In this document: in pieces, positions 7,966 through 14,209 of the stretch | Layout of the letters: every line of letters begins with the position of its first letter | Numbering within the stretch: position 1 is the stretch's first letter | DNA from: CF-161 sp035259145 | Lineage (GTDB): Bacteria; Chloroflexota; Dormibacteria; Dormibacterales; Dormibacteraceae | Assembly (NCBI GenBank): GCA_035259145.1 | Contig: DATFWQ010000243.1 | Coordinates: forward strand, 1-19,392 | Direction of reading: 5' to 3' | Length of the DNA: 19,392 nucleotides | Program-made: the position numbers and the translations under genes | The notes under the pieces: generated by a model | The model's database searches: none | Told to the model about the DNA's origin: nothing | The model's input: the letters and a program-made list of their open reading frames with translations, nothing else

Positions 7966-8485
7966 GGCGGGCGCGCTCCACGCGGCGGATCTCGTCCTCG
8001 ATCAGCTTGAAGTCCTTCTGAGGCAACTGGTGGACGTGGCCCTGAAAGGCCAGCGTCCAGTGCTCCGGCGGCCACTTGCGGACGTATTCCAGCCGGTAGG
8101 CGAGGTCCTTGGCCGGCAGCCACTCACCGTCCTCGAGAACGGCGGCAGGCTTGATGCGGACACGCCAGGGGTACTCCTCCTCACGGCGGGTGCTGCGCCA
8201 GATGTACGTATGGTCCTCGAAGACGCCCGAGGTGAGCGCGCACGTGGCCGTGAAGACCATCCGGCCGGTCACGTAGAAGAGCAGGCGGTCGCCGGCCTTC
8301 ATCACCTCGGCTCGCTTGCGGTGGCGGCTCTTGATGCCCTGCACCGTGAACCCCCGCTCCTGCGTCTTGCGGTAGTTCTCGAGCGAGCTGACGATCATCC
8401 AGTACTGAGGGGTTCGAGCCGGACGAACTGACTTTTTCTTGCGGCTCTTACTGGCGCGACCGCCCCGCTCATGCGCCTCGGACAT
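7952..8485 (-). CDS. EVE-domain (PUA-like) protein
   Basis: This 177-residue protein has a basic N-terminal tail (SKSRKKKSVRP, residues 12-22) followed by an EVE domain from about residue 27 (YWMIVSSLENYRKTQERGF). Typical EVE features are the GDRLLFYVTGRMVFTATCAL strand-loop near 63-82 and the downstream YPWRVRIKP strand. EVE folds are relatives of YTH and PUA domains and bind modified bases in DNA or RNA. The ligand here is not known. The gene is followed directly by Qng1, whose proposed start overlaps its end, so they are likely one transcript. That suggests the ligand could be a modified nucleobase or nucleic acid related to 7-deazaguanine; this is inference only. There is no Shine-Dalgarno before the ATG. 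TAGCAT six bases upstream fits a leaderless mRNA. Confidence 0.85.
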   Translation of the reverse strand: MSEAHERGGRASKSRKKKSVRPARTPQYWMIVSSLENYRKTQERGFTVQGIKSRHRKRAEVMKAGDRLLFYVTGRMVFTATCALTSGVFEDHTYIWRSTRREEEYPWRVRIKPAAVLEDGEWLPAKDLAYRLEYVRKWPPEHWTLAFQGHVHQLPQKDFKLIEDEIRRVERARPVAS

Positions 8486-8633
8486 GGGGAGATGCTACCC
8501 GTTTGATGGACCAGCGCCCCCTCCCCCGGCTCCGCCGGGTACTCCCCCGACGTTGCGGGAGAGAGATCCTGGCGGCGCGCTCGCACCTCAGGTCGCTGGT
8601 GGCGGGGGGTCCGGTTGCGCGCAGAATCAGTGC
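8486..8633. promoter_or_regulatory. Divergent control region between EVE-Qng1 and the permease-TGT genes
   Basis: This 148-base region separates two divergent transcripts. It contains a perfect six-base-pair hairpin, CCCGGC-TCC-GCCGGG at 8525-8539. A second stem-like pair, CTCCC (8542-8546) / GGGAG (8557-8561), follows. Near the permease end CAGAAT (8622-8627) lies six bases before the GTG start, a possible -10 element for a leaderless mRNA. The frame of the permease stays open across the region, so part of it could in principle be coding. Confidence 0.4.
8492..8497 (-). promoter_or_regulatory. Candidate -10 element of the EVE-Qng1 transcript
   Basis: TAGCAT (minus strand) lies exactly 6 bases before the EVE ATG, which would put the transcription start on the A of the ATG. 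No Shine-Dalgarno is present, so a leaderless transcript is likely. No good -35 element was seen. Confidence 0.4.
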
Positions 8634-10526
8634 GTGAGCGTCATAGGCTCGACCGCCGCCTCCCGCAGGCGGATCAAAGTGCGCGGCGGGTCTCTGGGAT
8701 GGTACCTGTGCTGGGCGGTGGTGTTCGCCGACATCGGCACCTCGGTTTATTACGTGCCCGGCATCCTCTACCACCAGTACAGCACGCGCTCGGCCCTGTT
8801 CGTCGGCATGACGCTCATCGTTTTTGTTCTGCTGACCTTCAAGTACGCAGAGGTGAGCTGGCGCTATCCGGAGGGGGGCGGGGTGGTCACGGTCAGCTCG
8901 AGGGCCGTGCACCCTTTCGCCGGCCTGCTGGGCGGCCTCTTCATACTCGTCGACTACTTCCTGACGGTGGCCATCAGCGCGGTGTCGGGAATCTTCTACC
9001 TGGCTGTGGTGGCGCCGTCCCTCGGCCCCGCCAGGGTGGCGGCTGCGGTGACGATCCTTGCGCTGGTTCTCCTGGGGGTGCTGAACTGGCTGGGCATCAA
9101 GGAGAGCGCGCGGGCCAGCGCGACCTTCGCGACGCTTGCCGCCAGTGGCCAGCTCCTCGTCGTGCTCGCGACCGCGGTGTACCTGGGACCAGCCGGTATC
9201 GTCGACAGCTTCAGGGCGCTCGGCCGCGGGCCCCCGCTGGGACCCCTCATGCTGATCACCGGCTACGCGGCGGCGTTTCTTGCGTTCTCCGGTCTCGAGA
9301 GCATCTCGCAGCTGGCGCCAGCCATAAAGGAGCCGAGGCGCGTCATCTCTCGCGAGGCGATGATCGCCGTTGCGCTGACCATCGCAGTCACCAGCCCGCT
9401 GCTCACCCTATGGTCCACCACCCTGCTGCACGGGACCATCACGAATGAGAGTCAGCTCAACCAGTTTGTCTCGCTGCTCGGTGCTCGCGCGGCCGGGCAG
9501 GCACTCGGGGTGTACGTTGCGATCAGTGGTTCGATCCTCCTGATCTTTGCGAGCAACACCGGGATCATCGGCGCCTACCACGTGTTCATCGCCCTCTCCC
9601 GGATGGGCTTTCTGCCCCGGTTCCTCGAGGTGCGCAACCGCTGGCGCAAGACACCGCACTGGGCCATCTTGATCGCTGTGGGTCTGCCGATCGTCCTCGT
9701 CGCGGTGACCGCAGCCAACACCACGACCCTCGGCGACCTCTATGCATTCGGCCTGCTCGGCGCGTTCATCCTCACCTGCTTCTCCCTGGATATCGTGCGA
9801 TGGCGGGAGGGGCAGATGCGCCCCGCGCTGCGGACTGTCACCTGGACGCTCGGATTCGGGGTCGGTGTGCTCACGACCGTCCTGGTTGCGGTGGCCTGGA
9901 TGACCAACCTGGTCAACAAGCCGATGGCGACCGAGTTCGGCGGAGGCCTCGTGCTGCTCGGTCTCATGATCGGTCTGCTGACTTATGCATACGGCAGGCA
10001 GCAGTCCCCCGTCGTGTTCCCCTTCCTGCACCACCCGGAGCTTCCGATCTTGCGGGCGCCGCGCGACGGCCGGCTGCCCTCCTGCGAGGTTCTGGTCATC
10101 CTGCCGCACGACATCGAGGGAGTCGAGGCGGTGCTGGCAGCCACGGCCCGGATAGGCAGAGCCAGGTCGTTCGTCTTCCTTTATCGCGGCGACCGGCCGA
10201 CCAGCGGCAACCCCGAACTCTTCGAGGTCGACGACCCGTATCTGAAGGATCGCGCTGCCCAGGCGGTTTTCGCCCGTGCTGAGCGGCTGGCGCGCAAGTC
10301 CATCCGCGACCGCCGCTACGTCTACGTACCTGGCAACTTCCGCCGTGAGGCGGTTGGGGACGTCTGGAAGGCGTTGATGCCGCGGGAGACCCTGATCGTC
10401 GACGGCGACCAGGACGTCCTGCCGCCAATCGCGCTCGAGCGTGTGCGGCGGCCGCACGTGGAGGGAGTCCCGGTCCTGCACCTGCTCACGGGCCGGCAGC
10501 CGCGAGCCGCGGCGGGAGCATCCTGA
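8634..10526 (+). CDS. APC-family permease with C-terminal USP-like domain
   Basis: This is a secondary transporter of the amino acid-polyamine-organocation superfamily, 630 residues from the chosen start. Twelve hydrophobic segments lie between about residues 25 and 460, beginning with WYLCWAVVFADIGTSVYYVP, whose unwound first helix carries the substrate-binding G-T-S turn. A soluble domain of about 150 residues follows from about 480 (SCEVLVILPHDIEGVEAVL). It has the alternating strand-helix look of universal-stress-protein-like tails seen in KimA-type and other APC transporters. The frame is open further upstream, but the stretch before GTG 8634 is Pro/Gly-rich and non-conserved-looking, so I start at that GTG. 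The substrate could be an amino acid or potassium; a queuine-type substrate is possible from context only. TGT starts 58 bases after its stop. Confidence 0.82.
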   Translation: MSVIGSTAASRRRIKVRGGSLGWYLCWAVVFADIGTSVYYVPGILYHQYSTRSALFVGMTLIVFVLLTFKYAEVSWRYPEGGGVVTVSSRAVHPFAGLLGGLFILVDYFLTVAISAVSGIFYLAVVAPSLGPARVAAAVTILALVLLGVLNWLGIKESARASATFATLAASGQLLVVLATAVYLGPAGIVDSFRALGRGPPLGPLMLITGYAAAFLAFSGLESISQLAPAIKEPRRVISREAMIAVALTIAVTSPLLTLWSTTLLHGTITNESQLNQFVSLLGARAAGQALGVYVAISGSILLIFASNTGIIGAYHVFIALSRMGFLPRFLEVRNRWRKTPHWAILIAVGLPIVLVAVTAANTTTLGDLYAFGLLGAFILTCFSLDIVRWREGQMRPALRTVTWTLGFGVGVLTTVLVAVAWMTNLVNKPMATEFGGGLVLLGLMIGLLTYAYGRQQSPVVFPFLHHPELPILRAPRDGRLPSCEVLVILPHDIEGVEAVLAATARIGRARSFVFLYRGDRPTSGNPELFEVDDPYLKDRAAQAVFARAERLARKSIRDRRYVYVPGNFRREAVGDVWKALMPRETLIVDGDQDVLPPIALERVRRPHVEGVPVLHLLTGRQPRAAAGAS

Positions 10527-10547
10527 CCAACCGAGCTCCCGCATTCG

Positions 10548-10575
10548 GTGACACCCGAGCCACGGCGCTTACCTT
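10548..10575 (+). promoter_or_regulatory. Candidate promoter for TGT
   Basis: GTGACA (10548-10553) and TACCTT (10570-10575) are separated by 16 bases. The TGT ATG follows nine bases later without a Shine-Dalgarno. The TGT gene may therefore have its own near-leaderless promoter in addition to readthrough from the permease. Confidence 0.35.
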
Positions 10576-10584
10576 TCTTCCGCG

Positions 10585-11775
10585 ATGGGCGTGTTCACGT
10601 TCGACGTTGTGGCGCGTGACGGCGCCGCACGCCGTGGAGTCATCCGCACCCCGCACGGAGAGGTGGAGACCCCCGGGTTCTTTGCGGTGGCGACGCGCGC
10701 GGCGCTCAAAGGGCTCGACCCCCGATCGGCTCGTGATGTGGGTGTGCAGGCGTTGATCTGCAACGGCTACCACCTGGCGGTGCAGCCCGGCGCCGACGCC
10801 GTCAAGGCGGCCGGCGGCCTGCACCGCTTCATGGCGTGGGACGGCGTGCTGGCCTCCGATTCGGGAGGCTTCCAGGTCTTCAGCCTGCGCCATGGACAGG
10901 TCGCGGACGAGCTGAAGGGTCGTCGCCGCCTGCCGGCCCACTATGGCGACCAGGACCCGCTCGGCGCTGTGCGCGTCGACGAGCAGGGCGCCGATTTTCG
11001 TTCGTATCTGGACGGCAGCACGCATCGCTTCACGCCCGAGAACAACATGAAGCTGCAGGGGTCCCTTGGCGCTGACGTGCTCTTCTGTCTGGACGAGTGC
11101 ACGCCCTTCCACGTCCCGATGGCCTACACTCGCGAAGCGACCGAGCGAAACCTGCGCTGGGCGCGCCGCTGCCTGGATGCCTTCCATGAGTTGGGCCTGG
11201 GCAGTGGGCACGCGCTCTTCGGCATCGTTCACGGTGGCGTCTACCCTCCGCTCAGACGCCTGAGCGCGTCGGAGATCGGGGCTATGGGCTTCGACGGCTT
11301 CGGCATCGGCGACTGTCTGGGCGAGACCAAGGCCGACTGGTACGGGGTCGTCGATCTGGTCTGCCCGCTGCTGCCTGACGAAAGACCGCGTCACCTGCTC
11401 GGAGTGGGCGAGCCAGACGACCTTGTCGAGGGCGCCGTGCGCGGCATCGACACTTTCGACTGCGCCATGCCCACCCGTATCGCCCGTCATGGGCAGGCTC
11501 TCCACTTCGGCATGCCCCGCTTTCGGCTCGACCTTGCCGGGCCGGCGAGCCGCCGCGACGCCCCGATCGAAACAGGCTGCCCCTGCTCCGCGTGCACACG
11601 GTTTGGCAGGACCTACCTGCATCACCTGTTCAAGGCCAGGGAGATCCTGGCCATATCACTCGTCGCCGAGCACAACCTGGCATTCACGGTGCGGCTCCTG
11701 GCTAGAGTGCGGGAGGCGATCAGCGCCGGCGCCCTGTCGGACCTGCGTGCCGAGGTCAGCCGCACATCGAGCTGA
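10585..11775 (+). CDS. tgt: Divergent tRNA-guanine (queuine/preQ1) transglycosylase
   Basis: This 396-residue enzyme belongs to the TGT family, which exchanges G34 of GUN-anticodon tRNAs for a 7-deazaguanine base. Landmarks are the general acid/base region DSGGFQVFSL (Asp92), substrate-recognition LDECTPF (Asp170, Cys172), the nucleophile in DTFDCAMPTR (Asp292), and the zinc site Cys332, Cys334, Cys337 plus a histidine at 346/347 (CPCSACTRFGRTYLHH). Oddities are an insertion of about 24 residues (roughly 103-130) between VFSL and the FRSYLDG segment, and NGYHL for the usual NTYHL. The usual IVQG or IIQG reads IVHG (His216 at the base-binding Gln position), and the usual LAVGE loop reads DCLGE (243-247). 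The catalytic and zinc residues are intact, so it is probably active, but base preference may differ from standard bacterial TGT. No queA or queG lies nearby. Confidence 0.9.
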   Translation: MGVFTFDVVARDGAARRGVIRTPHGEVETPGFFAVATRAALKGLDPRSARDVGVQALICNGYHLAVQPGADAVKAAGGLHRFMAWDGVLASDSGGFQVFSLRHGQVADELKGRRRLPAHYGDQDPLGAVRVDEQGADFRSYLDGSTHRFTPENNMKLQGSLGADVLFCLDECTPFHVPMAYTREATERNLRWARRCLDAFHELGLGSGHALFGIVHGGVYPPLRRLSASEIGAMGFDGFGIGDCLGETKADWYGVVDLVCPLLPDERPRHLLGVGEPDDLVEGAVRGIDTFDCAMPTRIARHGQALHFGMPRFRLDLAGPASRRDAPIETGCPCSACTRFGRTYLHHLFKAREILAISLVAEHNLAFTVRLLARVREAISAGALSDLRAEVSRTSS

Positions 11776-11813
11776 TCGAGCAACGCGGCTGACCGTTGTG
11801 TCCGCGGTAAGAA

Positions 11814-11833
11814 TGGTTTAAGGCTGGTTTAAG
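11814..11833 (+). repeat. 11-bp-spaced direct repeat, possible response-regulator site
   Basis: TGGTTTAAG occurs at 11814-11822 and again at 11825-11833, a period of 11 bases or one helical turn. The 11 bases before it (11803-11813) show a poorer third copy. Tandem 11-base direct repeats are the usual binding pattern of OmpR/PhoB-family regulators. It lies 38 bases after the TGT stop and about 150 bases upstream of the GNAT gene. Confidence 0.4.
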
Positions 11834-11849
11834 TCATGCTCCTGAACAG

Positions 11850-11870
11850 GCCGAAACGTGCGTGTTCGGC
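11850..11870 (+). repeat. Inverted repeat downstream of TGT
   Basis: GCCGAA (11850-11855) and TTCGGC (11865-11870) form a six-base stem with a nine-base loop. The sequence just before contains the palindrome CCTG-AA-CAGG (11841-11850). There is no T-run, so this is a weak terminator candidate for the TGT transcript or a regulator site. Confidence 0.25.
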
Positions 11871-11940
11871 GGATGTCAAGGCGCACGACGAGGTCATTGC
11901 ATAGTACCGTTGACATTTGCAGTCCCTTTGCAGAACCATC

Positions 11941-11969
11941 GGGACAAGTCTGGGATAGGGGAGTATCGT
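11941..11969 (+). promoter_or_regulatory. Candidate promoter of the proline-rich GNAT gene
   Basis: GGGACA (11941-11946) and TATCGT (11964-11969) are 17 bases apart, each matching four of six consensus positions. The ATG at 11986 is 16 bases further on. A perfect TTGACA also occurs at 11910-11915, but no matching -10 element sits at a normal distance from it. Confidence 0.3.
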
Positions 11970-11985
11970 CGAAGCTTCAAGCACC

Positions 11986-14166
11986 ATGCGCGCTGCCAAG
12001 TTCGAATCGCGTCGTGCGAACAGTTCCAACACTTCGATCTCACCGGGCGGCGAGACTGGGTCACAGAGGCCGGTCGACGCCGACCAGAACCGCCTGCCGA
12101 ACGGCTTTCTTGTCAGCCCGGGCCCCTGGCCATCGCATCCTCATCAGCAGGCACCGAGTGCGCCCATCGAGGCGGCTCCCTGGTACAGGCCGCCTCCCGG
12201 TGAGCACCCCAGGCGTGAGGTCTCCACGGGCTACCGGCCGGCCGCGCCTGTAGAGTCGCGACGGCCCGAGGCAGGCCGGCCACCGCCGGTTCCGCAGTAC
12301 CGCTCGACGGCACCCGTGGAGCCGTTGCCGCGAACCGGCCCTCCGCAGCCCCCGCCGCAGCGGGTTAGTTCCCCTCGCCAGCCAGAGGGCGTACAGCCGT
12401 ATCGATCGACGGCGCCGGCCCCCAGGTTCAACCCTGGAGCCCAGCCCTCTGCCGGGCAGCCGCGGTTCCTGCAGCCGGCCCCCCCCGGACGGATGCAGCC
12501 GCAGCCCGCGCCCCAACCCGGTCCGGCCCCCCAGCCCGAGCCTGGCGGACTTCGGTTCGCGCCAGCCCCGGCGCCGGCGCCGCAATACAGCTCGGCACCG
12601 AACCCCGTGCGGGCGCCCCAGCCGGAGCCTGGCGGACTTCGGTTCGCGCCAGTCCCGGCCCCGGCGCCGCAATACAGCTCGGCACCGAAGCAGGAGCGTG
12701 CGGTGCCGCGCTTTGCCCGGCTCCAGCCGCAGCAGGCACCGCGACCCGCGGCTCCGCCTCAACCGGAACCCGTGGCTCCTCTCTACGCCCCCGCCCGAGA
12801 TCCGGAGCAGGCACCGCCGCCCCGCACAGTGTCGCGACTCGAGCCCGCGGTCCCCCGCCACGTTCCACCCCGACAGGCGGAGACGCCGCCGCGGTTCAGT
12901 GTCGTGGCCCCGCCGCAGCCCGTGGTCCCTGGCTTTGCGGCGGTTCCGCAGCCGGAGCCGACGCGGCCGCGCTTCACGCACAGCCATCCAGTGCAGCCCG
13001 CGCCGGTTGCGCCACAGCCGGAGCCGGCTCCCAGGTACCGACCCCCTGCGCCAAGCGACGCGACGCGCCGGCTGGGCCCGCCGCGGCCCGATAGAGCGCC
13101 GCAGTTCTCTGCGGTTTACGGGCCTGGGCTGCCGCCGGTCGCCGCGCCTCGGGCCCAGACCTCCGGCACTCCTTCGGTCTCCCAGCCGAGCGCGCCGGCG
13201 GTGCTTCCTATAGCCGGTCCGGACAGACTGACAGCGGCCGTCGCAGCACCGTCAGCGGCACTCCGACGCGCCGGGCCCAGATACGGCCCACCCGCTGACA
13301 GCGGCGTTGGGATCGAAGTGCGGCGCCTGCAGCCCCAGGATCTCTCCGTTGTCCCCGACCTGGTCAACGCTGACCTTTTGCCCGGCCAGCCTACGTGCAG
13401 CAGGCAGCTCGTCGAGTTCGCTCTGCGGGGGGAATCGCTGGTCGACGTCCAGTGGTGGAAGGAGCTGGCCAACATTCAGGCCGTCGTGGCGACGCGCGAG
13501 GGAGCAGTCGTGGGTGCGGCTTCATACGCGGTTGCCCCCACCGACGGCAGCGGCTGGCTGCTCTGGCTTCATGCCCGAGAGGACAGGGCTGTCGTCGATG
13601 CACTGCTCGACCGCATCCTCCGTGAGCTGCAGGCCTGTCCGCACGTGTACGCGTTCTGGATCGCGACAGCCCTGACGCTCGGTGTAGAGGCGCTGCCGGG
13701 GACCCAGCGACAGGTCACGCACGCAGCGCTGGGGGCTCGTGGGCTGGTGGGCCGGGACACGTGGCGGTATCTGGTCGCGCCGTTGGAAGCGGGCGGCCTG
13801 GACGCTGAGGAAATCGCCGCGGTGGCCCAGGTTTCAGGGCCAGGCGAGATTCCTGCCTGGCGGCTGACGGTCGGGGCGCCCGAGCAGCCCGTCGCCGTGG
13901 CCGAGGTCGCCCTTGGCAGGGAAGGCTGTGGCGTGATCTGGTGGATCGACGTCGAGCCGGCTCAACGAGGCGGGGGGATAGGCCGCAGCCTGCTCAGGCA
14001 GGCCATGCGCTTCCTTGCCCTGCGGGGCGCTCGCACGTGCGCAGCGTTCGTGGATCATGATGATCCCATCGAGCGTGATCGGCGGCCGGCGATCCGCCTG
14101 TTCGAGTCCCTCGGCTTCGAGGAGTTCGACCACCTCTGGGCATTCGAGTCCCAGGGGAAACGGTGA
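11986..14166 (+). CDS. Proline-rich protein with C-terminal GNAT acetyltransferase domain
   Basis: This 726-residue two-part protein is not a named family I recognise as a whole. Residues about 40-435 are low-complexity and dominated by Pro, Ala, Gln, Glu and Arg, with recurring PQPEP and AP units and aromatic residues in RFAP and QYSSAP motifs. There is no signal peptide or membrane helix. From about 440 (GIEVRRLQPQDLSVVPDLV) a globular region begins that looks like a degenerate GNAT half. A clear GNAT domain follows, with acetyl-CoA motif A at about 654-666 (IDVEPAQRGGGIG) and the family ending RLFESLGFEEFDHLWAFES. So it probably transfers an acyl group to an unknown amine. The proline-rich arm may act as a flexible tether or scaffold. 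The ATG has only a weak ribosome site. Confidence 0.8.
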   Translation: MRAAKFESRRANSSNTSISPGGETGSQRPVDADQNRLPNGFLVSPGPWPSHPHQQAPSAPIEAAPWYRPPPGEHPRREVSTGYRPAAPVESRRPEAGRPPPVPQYRSTAPVEPLPRTGPPQPPPQRVSSPRQPEGVQPYRSTAPAPRFNPGAQPSAGQPRFLQPAPPGRMQPQPAPQPGPAPQPEPGGLRFAPAPAPAPQYSSAPNPVRAPQPEPGGLRFAPVPAPAPQYSSAPKQERAVPRFARLQPQQAPRPAAPPQPEPVAPLYAPARDPEQAPPPRTVSRLEPAVPRHVPPRQAETPPRFSVVAPPQPVVPGFAAVPQPEPTRPRFTHSHPVQPAPVAPQPEPAPRYRPPAPSDATRRLGPPRPDRAPQFSAVYGPGLPPVAAPRAQTSGTPSVSQPSAPAVLPIAGPDRLTAAVAAPSAALRRAGPRYGPPADSGVGIEVRRLQPQDLSVVPDLVNADLLPGQPTCSRQLVEFALRGESLVDVQWWKELANIQAVVATREGAVVGAASYAVAPTDGSGWLLWLHAREDRAVVDALLDRILRELQACPHVYAFWIATALTLGVEALPGTQRQVTHAALGARGLVGRDTWRYLVAPLEAGGLDAEEIAAVAQVSGPGEIPAWRLTVGAPEQPVAVAEVALGREGCGVIWWIDVEPAQRGGGIGRSLLRQAMRFLALRGARTCAAFVDHDDPIERDRRPAIRLFESLGFEEFDHLWAFESQGKR
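12530..12689 (+). repeat. Near-identical 87-base-period tandem repeat in the proline-rich coding region
   Basis: Bases 12530-12602 recur at 12617-12689 with an 87-base period and three mismatches in 73 bases. They encode two copies of a PQPEPGGLRFAP(A/V)PAPAPQ-type 29-residue unit. Near-identity at DNA level implies a recent in-frame duplication. Confidence 0.8.
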
Positions 14167-14209
14167 GACACTAAGCAGTCTTCCCCCCATCCAACGAGCG
14201 GGCACGGCG

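Noticed and set aside
8551..8610. A glycine-riboswitch-like look before the APC permease (CGGGAGAG, then CTCAGG)
   Set aside because: The spacing between the two motifs is too short, and the conserved middle CCGAAGG segment and the second half are absent. A covariance-model search would decide.
9408..10544. A 378-codon minus-strand open frame opposite the APC permease
   Set aside because: Low-complexity charged translation with no motif; the plus strand encodes twelve hydrophobic helices here.
10486..11625. A 379-codon minus-strand open frame opposite TGT
   Set aside because: The plus strand carries all TGT catalytic and zinc motifs; the antisense product has no recognisable features.
12061..12987. 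A 308-codon minus-strand frame opposite the proline-rich segment
   Set aside because: The Arg/Gly-rich translation is the complement of proline and alanine codons. The plus frame continues unbroken into a GNAT domain.
13945..14166. Possibility that the GNAT domain is a separate gene
   Set aside because: No stop, start or ribosome site separates it from the proline-rich part; the frame is continuous from 11986.
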